A stretch of 64,000 nucleotides of DNA from Gambelia wislizenii (taxonomy: Eukaryota > Chordata > Lepidosauria > Squamata > Crotaphytidae): contig JAUMIR010000001.1 of the NCBI GenBank assembly GCA_030847615.1, positions 444,718,687-444,782,686 on the forward strand, written 5' to 3'. Every line of letters starts with the position of its first letter. Position 1 is the first letter of the stretch. A program made the position numbers and the translations under genes. This document shows, piece after piece, positions 11,005-21,549 of the stretch. The notes beneath the pieces were generated by a model that worked only from the letters and a program-made list of their open reading frames with translations, was not told the origin of the DNA and ran no database searches.

Positions 11005-12374
11005 ATCGTAGAATCGTAGAGTTGGAAGAGACCACAAGGGCCATTCAGTCCAACCCCCTGCCCTGCAGGAATACACAATCAAAGCACTCCCTACAGATGG
11101 CCATCTGTCATGATGACCTACAGGCATCATGGATCCCATTATAAACTCACAGGAACAATATTGGAAACTTCCACTCCTTATTTGGAAATGGGGAGTGGGT
11201 AGGAGAACCTCACTGAATAAACATGACATCACATCACCTGACTAGATAGTCACTCTGATTGGGCAACCGCAGAGCCAATCAGAGAAAAACACAAAGGACT
11301 TTTAAAAGTTCTGATCTTCCCTTTGTTCAGAGACAGACACTGGTGGAGCACATGACCTAGCTAGATTGAGCTAGCTGAGATGGACTCTGATCCACATGGC
11401 CTAGCTCTGGGCCAGGTGGCCTACACACTCATGGAATGACCAACAAAAGACAAACCGTGATAACACAAGGGTTGCGGGAGCCAATCCTATCCAAAGGCCT
11501 CAAAGGATCCAAAAAGAACTCTGGAATTCCATCTACAGAGACTGTAAGTTTCCTCTGCATGGAATAGTTAGGGAATGTGTAGTTAGATTGTGTTAGATTT
11601 GTTTATTTGTAAGTGCTCTGAATGAATGCATATTGATAAGCCTTAAGTTGAACCTGGGAATGTTTTGTCTTCTCAAGTAACATAGACTCCTAGAATTGAA
11701 TAAAAGCTTTCTGTTATTTTCTAACCTGCCTCGAATTGCCTGCTTCTGGTCAGCTATCAAGAACCTTCTCTAGATTAGAGAAAAGGGCATTATTATTCTC
11801 ATAAACGGTCTGGCTTCCCATTATCCCGGACAAGAAAAGAAACCCCTCACTTAACTCAACTGGTGGTGCCATCGAAGAGCATTTTTAGGTTGTTAGGATT
11901 TAAAAACATAAGGCCAACTTTGGACTCAGGCAGCCTAGATCCTTGGGTGGCTTTACGACACCATCTAGCAAAGAAGAAGACTCCACAACACTCCAAGGCA
12001 CTGTATCTCATGGTCGACAGCTCTTAATATCAGGAAGTTCTTCTTCATATTTGGTGGAATCTCTTTTCCTGTAGTATGAGTCCATTGCTCTGTGTCCTAG
12101 TCTCTAGAGCAACAGAAAACAAACTGGTTCCATCTTTAATATGACTTCCTTTAACATATTTAAACATGGCTATCATGTTGCCTCTTAACATTCTCTTCTC
12201 CAGGCTAAACATAACAAGCTCCCTAAGCTGCTCTTCATAGGGCATGGCTTCCAGACCCCCCACCATTTTGGTTACCTTCCTCTGGACACGTTCCAGCTTC
12301 TCAATATCCTTCCTGAACTGTGGTGCCCAGAACTGGACACAGCATTCCAGGTGAGGTCTGACCAAAACAAGAGG
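11005..12374 (-). mobile_element. CR1 LINE 3' end, split by a solo LTR
   Basis: The minus strand carries the CR1 3' UTR and terminus (11005-11105) and the ORF2 C-terminal third (11961-12374), whose translation includes LVRPHLECCVQFWAPQFRKD, KLERVQRKVTKM and YEEQLRELVMFSLEKR. The two parts are one copy separated by the LTR at 11106-11960. The copy is 5'-truncated at about 12374, where an L2 begins. Confidence 0.9.
11106..11960 (+). mobile_element. Solo LTR of an endogenous retrovirus-like element
   Basis: The insertion begins TGTCATGATG and ends TTTACGACA, the TG...CA form of LTRs, and is flanked by the 5-bp repeat CCATC (11101-11105, 11961-11965) inside a CR1. Inside, in U3 order, are an inverted and a direct CCAAT box (11258-11262, 11275-11279), a TATA-like ttttaaaag (about 11300) and an AATAAA (11699-11704), which fits U3-R-U5 on the plus strand. 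No gag, pol or env is present and no second copy lies in the window, so it is a solo LTR left by recombination. The retroviral class is not determinable here. Confidence 0.75.
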
Positions 12375-13478
12375 TTTGGGGTCAGGTGTCACCAGTGTGA
12401 TGATGATACCCAGTTCTATTACTCCTTTCCACCTAATTCCAAGGCAGCTGTTCCTGTGCTAAACCAGTGCTTGGCAGCTGTAATGGACTGGATGGCAGGG
12501 AAAAAAAAGAAAAGAAAAGGAGCAGGAGCAGCAGCTGCTGCTGCTGCTGCTTAACCTAGACAAGACAGAGGTGCTCCTGCTCAGTCAAAATACAGATCTG
12601 GTGATAGGGATTGAGCCCATGGTAGTTGGGTTACACTCCTCCTGAAAACACAGATTTGCAGTTTGGGGGTACTCCCAGATACAGCTTTCAGCCTGGAGAC
12701 CCAGGTTTCAGCAGTGACAAAGAGTGCTTTTTTGCACAGTTAACGCTAGTGCGCCAGCTGTGCCTATTCCTGGAGAACTCGTATCTGGCCATGGTGGTAC
12801 ATGCCTTGGTTACATCCCATTTGGATTACTGTAATGCCCTCTATGTGGGGCTGCCTTTGAAAAGTGTTCAGAAACTTCAGTTGGCCCAAAGAGCTGCAGC
12901 CAGGTTGTTAACTGGGGCTGCTACAAGGAGCACACAACTCCTTTGTTTCAACAGCTCCATTGGCTGCCGGTCTGTTTCTGAGCCCAATTCAAAGTGTTTG
13001 TTTTACCTATAAAGTCCTATACGGATGGGTCCAGGTTATTTGAAGAACTGTATCTCCCTGTATGAGCCCATTATGGTACTAAGATTGTCTGGAGATGCCC
13101 TTCTCTCTGTCCTGCCACTTTCTCAGGCTCATTTGGTGGGAACAAGGGAGAGGGCCTTTTTGGTGGCTGCTCCCAGACTTTGGAACTCCCTCCCTAGAGA
13201 GTCCAGGATGGCCCCATCCTTGCTGTCTTTCCAGCAGCAGGTTAAAATATTTTTGTGCCACCAGGCTTTAACCAGCTGAAGAGGGTTGGGCTTTTAATGT
13301 TGTGTGGTGCTTAATGTTTTAATTTATAAATTGTTTAATTGTTTTTTAACTCTTATATTTTTATTTTGACTTTTGTGTGGTTTTTAATTTGTATTCTTTT
13401 AAATATGTTGTTAACCATCTTGAGTCCCATTATTGGGATGAAGGTGGAATATAAATGAGTATCATCATCATTGATACG
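12375..13478 (+). mobile_element. L2 LINE, 3' part
   Basis: This is a decayed L2 ORF2 C-terminus plus 3' UTR. It starts at the RT active-site region (CHQCDDDTQFYYSFPP, where L2 has YADDTQL), then ALVTSHLDYCNALYVGLPLK, VQKLQLAQRAAARLLTG and, after a frameshift, APRLWNSLPRE and LLSFQQQVKIFL up to 13279. The 3' UTR ends with cttgagtcccattattggga and ataaatgag before an (ATC)n tail. A GCTGCT run (12529-12551) lies within it. Several frameshifts make it inactive. Confidence 0.88.
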
Positions 13479-14507
13479 TCCTTGTACCATGGCATAAAAT
13501 GGAGTTACAGTTTTGTAACTCCTCATTATACAAGTGTAAGTCACCAGGAAACTTTCAGCTATATATATTTTCTAGAACAAGTAAGGGTCAGCTGTTCTAC
13601 ATCCAGAGGTTAAGTGCATCCATTGTTAGCTGTTCTGCCTCTAGAAGTTAAAATATATCCTATTAGTTTTAACTGGTATGGTCTCAGTACTTTTGTGGCT
13701 AGGGAGCCAAGCTGAGAACTGATTAGACCAGATTCTAGTTGAGTCACCCCCATCAACGCCCATTTAGGTTGGCACCTGTAACTGCAACTTATATTTGATG
13801 ATTCCTCCTAATTTTTAAAAGTAGAAGTAATCATATTACCTCAGAAAGGCCTGCAATACTTTAAAAACAGCAGTGTCATCTCTTATACATCCTCAGACAA
13901 CATAGCTACAAATTCCCTATTTTGCTGTGGAAGGCAATATCAATTTTTGCTATTCAAATGGGAATTTTACAGCTGGGAGAAGAAAGTGGGCAGTTATCAA
14001 AATGCTGCCCATGCCCTGCACGACTGTGAAAGATGGAAAATTGATCTGAGAAAACATCACAAACCTCCAAGCTCAGGGAAATATAGCCAAAATGAAATTG
14101 AATTGGCTCTGCATTGTGAACTTCACAAATTAATCTCCACTTTAAAATAATACAATGACATTTGTTGTCTTGCCTGTATACTGTCCTTTATAGCAATGCT
14201 TTAAATACTAAAAGGAACTAGATAGGCACATCTATGTGAACTCAGATCTTGATGCAGCACAAGGCTAAGCTACTCCTTCAAGGATTTGGGAGGGGGGACT
14301 TTTTTGTTTTTTGTTTGTGGGGATTAGACTTTTTAAAAAAAGTTAAAATGCACAAAAATAGTTCCTTATATGTAAAATGGATTAGAAATTAACTACAATT
14401 AATTACAATCAATTCTTTCTTAAATATTAGATCCAACAACGGATTCTTAAATCCAACAACGTCCAAATTAGTTATTATCAGATAAAATCCCCACACTCAT
14501 ACTTGTT
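13479..14507. other. No recognisable gene or repeat
   Basis: Unique-looking AT-rich DNA with no frame or family that I could identify. Confidence 0.5.
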
Positions 14508-14538
14508 TTATTTTATTTTATTTTATTTTATTTTATTC
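14508..14538. repeat. (TTTTA)n microsatellite
   Basis: About six TTTTA units. It is placed at the 3' end of the reversed L2 that follows, so it is likely that element's tail. Confidence 0.85.
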
Positions 14539-15540
14539 ATTTATAGCCTGCTTTTCTCCCAACAATGGGACTTAAGGCAGCTTACAACACATTGGATAAT
14601 AATAACTATACACATACTTCAATAAAAATATAAATATAAAAGTTATCTAAAACTTGTTACAATTTATAAAGTTAAAAATATTAACATCCATTAAAGGATT
14701 ATACAAACCATAACACAGCAAAAACACATCATTAAGGACTTTATCAGATACAGCAAAAATGGCATCATAAGGATGCAAATTAATAGGAAAGGGCATGCAT
14801 ACCAGATTACATCGTGCTTTCACAATTTCTTCTAGAGAAAAAATCATTCATTTTTACTGACAGGCCAAGCTGTCAATAGATCTGCTGTGGAGTTTTGTTC
14901 CTGGTATTTCCAGCATTTGAAATTGTGCGCCGTGTTTGTCTTGTGATTTCAGTGTCAATGGGCGGTCCTGCCAGAACACTTCTAGATGAGCATGCGAAAG
15001 CCAGGTAGGGGATGCTCTTTTTATGAATCTCCCCAGTTTACTTTTAAGTTTTAAAGTGTGTTTCTGTGCTTGTGTGTACATTTTGTCTCTTTATTTTGCT
15101 GTATTTTTTATTTTTACCGCGCTCACATCTTCTCACAAGAATCACCGAGATCACAAACACAGAAGTAAACAGAGCTCCGTTTGTGCTCCATTAATGTTGG
15201 GGCTGCTTTTTCTTCAAACAGGTGAGTTTGATGGAAAGGGTTATTGTGCCGGGACAAGTACGCTGTTAGGTTTTGGTGGGATAGAAATGTTTTTGAAGGT
15301 TAATCTGATAAAGTCCTAAGAGGTTATCCAGCCAGATTCTAAAAGCCTGATGGCACAAGAATGTTTTAACTTGCTTCTTGAAGGAGAGCAAGGACAGAGC
15401 TATCCTGGCCTTCCTAGGGAGGGAGTTCCAAAGTCTGACAGCAGCCACCAAGAAAGCCCTCTCCCTTCTTTACATCAAAGAAGCTTGAGAAGGTGGTAGG
15501 ACAGAGAGAAGGGCCTTTTCAGAAGATCTCGTTACATATA
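14525..15540 (-). mobile_element. L2 LINE 3' end, split by family-A element A2
   Basis: On the minus strand, 15540-15320 encodes the L2 C-terminus (VAAVRLWNSLPRKARIALSL, LLSFKKQVKTFLCHQAF, then RIWLDNL) and 14732-14525 is the 3' UTR, ending with the inverse of atttatagcctgc. The two join cleanly when A2 and one copy of TAA are removed, giving a continuous L2. Confidence 0.85.
14736..15316 (+). mobile_element. Harbinger-like family A element, copy A2 (581 bp, both ends intact)
   Basis: The ends are perfect inverted repeats: GGACTTTATCAGAT on the left and ATCTGATAAAGTCC on the right. TAA occurs on both sides (14733-14735, 15317-15319). The element sits inside a reversed L2, which confirms its boundaries independently. 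The inner landmarks include ggcatcataagg, ctgtcaatagatc, tcctgccagaacacttc, ctctttttatgaatctcc and gggttattgtgccgggac. No transposase is encoded, so it is a non-autonomous member. The 3-bp TWA duplication points to PIF/Harbinger. Confidence 0.85.
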
Positions 15541-15604
15541 CTTAAAAATTGACTTTAATGCAAGGTTATATTGACTGTTAAATGTGATATTCACTATGTA
15601 GCTT

Positions 15605-16315
15605 GGGTTTGTCTACAGCAGCAAAAATAATTCGGCTGTAAATCAGACTATTTTGCCCCAGAGCTGCCCAAAATTCACCCCGTTAGCAGCACACTTACTT
15701 GTAATATACCACACTGAAACTGAAGTTATGTCCACACATTTTCTCTGTCCAAATTCAAATCGACACTCCTTCCCCCCCCCCCCGCCTTCTCCTTGGCCAA
15801 ACACTTCCCCAGCAGAGCCCTGCTGGCAAAATTGCTTGCTTTGAGGTCAGAACAAGGCACCCAGCCATGCTGTCAGTGGTGGGGTGGTAGCCTGATTGAC
15901 CCCCTCATCATTGATCTCATGGCTGGGAGCCTCATTCTGACCTCAGAGAAAGCGACTTCACCAGCAGGGCTCTGCTAGGGAGATTCTTGGCTGGGAAGAT
16001 GGCATTGGTGACCCCGAGGAGAAATAAAATGTTTTATTTTTATTTTCCAATTTGTCTGGGCTTGGCTGGGGAGTGGGAGGCAGAATTTTTTTTAAAATGG
16101 TGACACTTGCCAGTCTATCCTGCAGCCACCCTGATGCAGATGGACACATGTAAAAAAGACCTGGCTTCCCTAGAAACCATGGAGCAAGAAGTGAGTTTTT
16201 AAAAAATCACATTAAAGAAGCACCTCCACTGCTAAAACAGTCCTACGTCATATTTTCCTATAGAACCAGAATCAAGGTGGGTACAGATTCCCCCCGCCCT
16301 GGTGTAGACAAGGCC
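15605..16315. mobile_element. Candidate DNA transposon with GGGYTTGTCTACA ends, copy 1
   Basis: Left end GGGTTTGTCTACAGC and the inverse of the right end (GGCCTTGTCTACACC) form an inverted pair about 711 bp apart. A similar pair lies at 63401-63983. There is a C-run at 15774-15783. I see no target duplication and no coding capacity, so the class is open. Confidence 0.4.
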
Positions 16316-16953
16316 ATTGTCATTATTATAGCCAATATAATTTCTTTTCTCACAGACTACAGTACATTTATTAGTTTGCTGCCAAATTTTGACAACAAGC
16401 TATTAATGCAATTTTTTTTTTTTAATAATAATTTCCGGGCACTGGGAGGACTGGGGACCATGAAAAAAGAACTTGGAGGTAAGACGTATTTGTGAGTAAG
16501 GTTGAGTAATTTTTTTGCTTTATAAAAGAAAAAGAGGTCAAAGACTTATTTTAGCAATATCTGTGAATTGACCAAAATAGTCATATAAGAAATTATTATT
16601 GTTTTACTCTTGTTCTTAAGATTCATGCTGAACATAACCTCTAGATTTGAAAAGACTGTAACACTTTTAAATAACCAGTTTGACCTCATAATTTTATTTA
16701 TCTTCACATATTTCATACCTCAAAGGTAAAAATGTTTGGTCTTGCTTCACACCATCTAAATGTAAGGGTTCTAGTACTTTCTAGGCTGCAACCTTAAGTA
16801 CATTTATTAGTGTGTAAGCCCCGTCAGCAACAATGGAACCTCTGAGTGAGGATAAACAGGAGGGGTGGGCAACTGTGGATTACTGGTGTAGTAACTGGTG
16901 AAGGATTATGGGAGTTGTAGTTGCAGTCCAACACCTTCTGTAGAATCATAGCT
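16316..16953. other. No recognisable gene or repeat
   Basis: AT-rich. A single MITE-like arm (ggattatgggagttgtagtt) is visible at about 16904. Nothing else supported. Confidence 0.45.
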
Positions 16954-17184
16954 GCCTACCTGTATATGGTTTCAGTAAGGCAACAGATCCTGTCTGATCT
17001 TGGAAGCTAAGCAGGGCTAGCCCTGGTTAATACTTGGACAGGAGACCACCAATGAATACCAGGTGCTGTAGGCTATATTTCAAAGGAAAGAAATGACAAA
17101 ACCACCTCTGAGTATTCCTTGCCCTATGGAATTCATGTGGTTGCCATAAGTTGACAGGCAACTTAAAGGCATACACACACATTC
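16954..17184 (+). mobile_element. 5S-rRNA-derived SINE
   Basis: The first 120 bp follow 5S rRNA: GCCTACC at the start, then CTGATCTTGGAAGCTAAGCA, ggttaatacttgga and the 5S end caggtgctgtaggc. An unrelated tail with tgccctatggaa and gccataagttgacaggcaac follows. The fusion of a 5S head with a LINE-like tail defines a 5S SINE of the type reported in lizards (5S-Sauria). Internal A/C-box promoter sequences are partly kept. Confidence 0.85.
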
Positions 17185-17480
17185 AGTTCTTTCCTTTTCT
17201 TCCTTTGATTACTGTTCCATGTTATTCAGTGCTTCTGCCCCAAGGTGACACAGGAGTTAACATATTTCATCTAGTGATCATAAGTCACTCAGTGCAATGG
17301 GAAATAACTACTGAGGAGCTACTATCAGAGAAGAAGATGAGGGACTGCAGTATGCTGACAGGTTTTATCCCTCCAGTCACTCAGTAACACTCATGATTTG
17401 GATTCAATAGTCTTTTTTTGGGGGGGCAACCTAGTATACCACCTAAATTTAATCTCTAGCTTTGGTGATATGGGGATTGC
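17185..17480. other. No recognisable gene or repeat
   Basis: Nothing identified between two SINEs. Confidence 0.4.
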
Positions 17481-17491
17481 CATGTTATCTG

Positions 17492-17696
17492 CTACGGAGC
17501 TAGCATGATGTAGTGGATTGAGTCCAAATCCCTACTCAGCTATGGAAACCCAGTGGGTGACCTTGGACAAGTCACACTCTCTCAGACTTAGAGGAAGACA
17601 ATGTCAAACCTTTAAATAAACCTTTCCAAGAAAACCCTGGGCTAGGTTCATTTTAGGGTCTCTATAAATCAGAAATGACTTGAAGGTATACAACAA
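17492..17696 (+). mobile_element. tRNA-derived, L2-tailed SINE with 11-bp target duplication
   Basis: The head has a tRNA-like B box region (gagtccaaatccctactc), the body has catggaaacccagtgggtga-type sequence and caagtcacactctctcag, and the tail is L2-like (gggtctctataaatcagaaa, tgacttgaaggtatac, aacaac). The direct repeat CATGTTATCTG flanks it exactly (17481-17491, 17697-17707), proving retroposition. This resembles the abundant Anolis SINE2-type family. Confidence 0.9.
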
Positions 17697-18062
17697 CATG
17701 TTATCTGTTGCTTTTGCTAACAGGCTGGAACAGGATCCATCAAAGGAGGTGTGGACGACTGTGGGGACTAGGAGCCAGTTTTCACCCCCAGACCCTTCCA
17801 GTTGGCTGCAACAAACTGGAAGTGACATCACGTCATTTCTGGTTCCATTTTTCAGCCAAAGATCAGTCTTGCAGGAGCGAAGGTTCTGGGTATATCAATG
17901 TACAGTATGTGGAACTAAGTAGGAGAATTAGGAAAGCAGACAGAAGAGAAACTTATGATGTAGAAGGAAGACACAAATTAAGACAACAGCTACTGGGAAG
18001 TGACTCAGTACAACAGTGGCTTACACTAGAGAACAGAGACAGATGAAGAAGGAGAGAGCGAG

Positions 18063-18205
18063 TTTGTTGCTGCTGTGTGCCTTCAAGTCATTTCTGACTT
18101 ATGGTGATCCTAAGGGGACCCTATCACAGGGTTTTCTTGGCAAGATTTTTGGGGGGGTTCATTTTTTCATTCCTCTGGAGCTGAGAGGGCATGACCTGCC
18201 CACGT
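18063..18205 (-). mobile_element. tRNA-derived, L2-tailed SINE, 3' part
   Basis: The minus-strand copy covers the tail and body (inverse of gccttcaagtcatttctgac, ggttttcttggcaagat, gctgagagggcatgacc) and is truncated before the tRNA head. Confidence 0.8.
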
Positions 18206-18273
18206 TGATTAAAAAGATATTTAAATAAAGTTTTCTTTCTTACAACTCTTGCTAGATTCTTAGTGGTAACTCA

Positions 18274-18876
18274 GGACTTTATCAAACTAAGGGGATTATC
18301 TGATGAGTGCCTAAAAATGTTATTATGGCACTATATTTTACAGCATTTATGTTCTGGCACAATGACACACATTTTTGTATGCTGCTGTGATAATGATAGA
18401 AAATCGCCCCAAGAATCCAGCAGTGTGAGTGCTTGTGCTGCTAACTTCTGCGTTTCTCCATGAACAAGATTTTGGTGCATCTTACAAGAACACACGAGCA
18501 CACTAAAAAGCCTGCAAACACCAAAATTAAAAAAGAAAATGTTCAGAAAAACACAGATACACATTTAGAAACTTGCAACCAAGATGGGTAGATTCATAAA
18601 AAGAGCAGTACAGTACCTAGTTTTCCCATTTGCACCTGGAAGTGTTCTGGCAGGACTGCCCATTAACGGGGCACCTTGTTGCACACACAGAAATCCAGAA
18701 CACAAACGCTATGGGAGATCAATTCTCGATTTCTCCCTGACAATAAAAAAGAACTCCCTCACAACAGCAGCAGAATGCTTGCATAATGCTGGGGCATGAC
18801 ATCATCTAATAAAGAAGCCTTTCTGTAATCTCATGGCGTCATTATAACGCCATTTTTGACACGTCTAATAATCTCC
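18274..18876 (-). mobile_element. Harbinger-like family A element, copy A3 (603 bp)
   Basis: On the minus strand it starts GGAGATTATTAGAC, preceded by TTA, and ends GTTTGATAAAGTCC. The right plus-strand flank is TAA (18877-18879); the left flank TCA (18271-18273) is probably a mutated TAA. Inner landmarks are the inverse of gacgccatgagattac, gatgatgtcatgcccc, gcattatgcaagc and tcctgccagaacacttcc. It abuts another partial copy of the same family, A4. Confidence 0.75.
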
Positions 18877-18879
18877 TAA

Positions 18880-19152
18880 ATATGCAATAATGTTTCTGTC
18901 CCACCAAAAGCTAAAAACATACTTGCCCTGGCACAATAACCCTTCCAATCAGACCTACCTCCAGCAGTGTGAAAAGGCAGCCCTAGCATTAACGTAGAAC
19001 AAATGGAACCCTGTTCACTTGGCCTGTCAGTAAAAAAGAACATGTTATTCCCTACATATGATCACAAAAGGACAATGCTGTCTGATATGCACACCCTTTC
19101 GTGTTCATTAGTCACCATTATGATGCCACATTTGCCGCATCTGATAAAGCCG
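18880..19152 (-). mobile_element. Harbinger-like family A element, copy A4, internally deleted
   Basis: The minus strand begins CGGCTTTATCAGATGCGG after TTA (19153-19155 is TAA on the plus strand) and runs through ggcatcataatgg and tttactgacaggccaag, then jumps to the 3' part gaagggttattgtgcc and ttttggtgggacagaaac. The central third is absent, and its 3' end is cut off where A3 begins. Confidence 0.65.
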
Positions 19153-19155
19153 TAA

Positions 19156-19514
19156 CACTACTTTAAACACTGGAGGGCCAAAATTTGTTAAACACGTTTT
19201 AGACCACTTTACACCAAAAGTGCAAAGTGATTTAGGATTTAGGATGAATTTTCTTCATTTTTTTTTAAACTTAGGGAGCTTGGGATGTGTCTGTTGGGGG
19301 TCACAAAAACTGAGCTTGGGGTCCAACTTGTCAAATCTGGACACGTAGCTTGCATATTATATTAGTTACACTAGTTATGCAAATTACTCTAATTTATATT
19401 CCAAATGTGCAAATTTAACACATTAATTGTTGCATTTTTCTTCTACTACATTTCACCCTTTATACCATTTTTTTACAGTTACAAGTGATCCAAGAGAACC
19501 AGTATACAGTAACA
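19156..19514. other. No recognisable gene or repeat
   Basis: AT-rich with a T-run near 19259. Nothing identified. Confidence 0.4.
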
Positions 19515-19599
19515 TTTGAAATCTTGCACTTGGAACAGGGAAACCCAAGTTCAAATTTCTGGTTAGTTATGGGATTTACTATGTGACCTTGGGCCATCA

Positions 19600-20129
19600 C
19601 TTGCTGCTGCTGCTGTTGTTGTTGTGTGCTTTCAAGTTGTTTCCGACTTATGACAACCCCATGAACCTATCCTGGGGGTTTCTTGGCAAGATTTTGTTTA
19701 GCGCGGGTTTGCCTTTGCTTCCCTCTGGGGCTGAGAGAGTGTGACTTGCCCAAGGTCACCAAGTGGGTTTCCATGGCCAAGTAGGGATTCAAATCTGGCA
19801 TATTATTTGTGATCTGTTAGCAGACCACTCCAAATCTATTACACTTGAGGTGGCCACCTTCACAGTAGCAGCCCAAAAGATCCACTGCAAATTTCTAAAA
19901 ACATCAGCAGTGGGCTGCAAAGGGGACCAGTGGTTGTAGCCCTATTGTTACCCTTGTAATTTTAATTGATTTTATTTTTCTTGTACAGTATTTTGTATAT
20001 ACTTTTCTGGTGTGTTTTTGTAATATTTTGTAATGGACGTTTTGCCACAGACAAATAAACTTGATGATGAAATCTTGGTCTCCAGAGTCATAGTTCAATG
20101 CTCAGACCACTATACCACACTGGCTCTCA
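19600..20129 (-). mobile_element. tRNA-derived, L2-tailed SINE nested in a SINE, itself split
   Basis: The minus-strand SINE has its tail at 19608-19660 (inverse of tgctttcaagttgtttccga), its body to 19796 and its tRNA head at 20070-20129 (inverse of tggtctccagagtcatag and ccactataccacac). GGCCATCA flanks it at 19592-19599 and 20130-20137. It is interrupted by the unrelated insertion 19797-20069. Confidence 0.8.
19797..20069 (+). mobile_element. Unidentified 273-bp retroposon-like insertion
   Basis: It splits the SINE at a repeated AAATCT (19791-19796, 20070-20075). The plus-strand 3' end reads acaaataaacttgatgatg, a short GAT-repeat tail as left by some LINEs. No coding similarity recognised. 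Confidence 0.55.
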
Positions 20130-20160
20130 GGCCATCATTATCTCTTAGCAAAACTTACTT

Positions 20161-20739
20161 TACAAAGCCCTCCTTTGCTTCTTGAATTCTCCCACTCACA
20201 CTGCTTGCCCTCTCATACCTCCTTCTCCCCCACTTTACCCCACCTCCCTCCCTCTGAATGAATCCTTCCCTTGCTTGTGTGGCTTGCACTGCTCACTCTC
20301 CTTTCTCTCTACCTCACCTCACCCCTTCACAATGAATTCTGCCTTTGCTTCATGCACCCCGCCACGGAATTTCTCAGCCACATTCCTCCCTTCCCCTTTC
20401 ACTTCTTTCCTTTCCCTCCTGTTCCCTACCTCACCTCATCTCATGCCCTCACAGTATGTCCTGTGGGGAAGTTATAATGCAATACTGTACAATCTTGTGT
20501 ATCCCATGTTAAGTTCAGTTTAGGAATTTCCCTGCATGCATGAGTTTTTTCCACTCCCCCTTCTTCTTTCCCTAGGCAATTTCAGCCAGCTGGAACAATG
20601 GGTCATTCATCACATGACCTAATTTAAATATTTTATTACACTTTGTTTAAGTTTTCCTTTTAAGTTTGTCTCCATGTGGCTGCAGCCATCTTTTAGTCTT
20701 GTTTTACTTTTCACCCTTTCACCAGGTAGCCCGCATCGC
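20161..20739. other. Pyrimidine-rich DNA, no gene
   Basis: Strongly C/T-rich from 20160 to 20450. This explains the Ser/Pro/Leu-rich open frames here, so they are not taken as genes. Confidence 0.5.
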
Positions 20740-21075
20740 TTAAGGCTGGGTGAGTTTTTCCTACCCTAAACCCTCTTAGTTAGTTAAGGACCTTTAAATT
20801 TGTTTTAATATGTAGATTAAGATTGATATACAGTCAGTAAACTTTTGATATGCATTTTTAACTTGACGTCTTTGTTGTTTAATGAGTCTAATTGACTGGG
20901 TGATCAGACCACACATTTAAATGTTAATTGAGCTGTGTCTGCATTCCAATGCCTTTACTCTGCTTACCTTGAAAGAAAGGGTTTTTTTTTTTTTACTTTT
21001 AAAGAAGATATTTTTATTTTTAAAAGGGCTAGATCCCTGGAATCTTTAATAAATTTTTAATTTTAGACTCATACC
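20740..21075 (+). repeat. Dispersed repeat family B, copy 3
   Basis: A diverged copy of the repeat at 4840 and 8690. Shared order: ctaccctaaaccctcttag, ttagttaaggac, atatgtagatt, gactgggtgatcag, ctttactctgctta, aagaagatattt, agggctagatccc and ggaatctttaat. Confidence 0.5.
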
Positions 21076-21549
21076 CTCCAACATGTCCTCCCCTGCTTCT
21101 TCCTCTGCTCCACTCCTCATTCTTCCTTCTCTCCTGTGCCCACCCTCACCATACCTCATGCCCTCACAGTGTGCCCCTCCCTTGCTTCTTGCAATCCACC
21201 ACTCACTCTCTCATCCCTCTTGCCTGTAAGGCAGGAGCAGACTTGCTTCTTGTAGAAGCGTGGGAGTGTCCACACATTTCCCCCTATATCTCAGCTCCTG
21301 CAATAGCTAAAGACTTACTATTTTTTCAAATGAAAGCTTACAGTCTGGGGCAGAAGACGGCCCAAACAGGCAGCAGATGACATGCCTAGAATCTGAGTAA
21401 AACCTGGCCACACCAGGGTATGGCAACCCTAGTCACAGAAAATCCACGTCTCTTCCCCTCAAACATAAGGCAATGGGTAGATTGCTCAGTGCCTGCCAGC
21501 ATTTTATCTGAACCACTAATTTTGTTTAGCTCATGATAACCTAAATAAC
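21076..21549. other. No recognisable gene or repeat
   Basis: The first part is pyrimidine-rich. Nothing identified. Confidence 0.4.

Larger units (their letters stand above)
19515..20160 (+). mobile_element. SINE fragment (plus strand) split by a minus-strand SINE
   Basis: The plus-strand pieces 19515-19599 (gggaaacccaagttcaaat, tatgtgaccttgggccatca) and 20138-20160 (ttatctcttagc) form one SINE body when the interval 19600-20129 and one copy of GGCCATCA are removed. Confidence 0.65.

Noticed and set aside
16954..17075. Functional 5S rRNA gene
   Set aside because: It is diverged from 5S in many places, single, and fused to a SINE tail instead of a T-run terminator.
20182..20523. 113-codon Ser/Pro-rich open frame
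   Set aside because: It lies in C/T-rich low-complexity DNA, has overlapping frames in other phases, and shows no domain.
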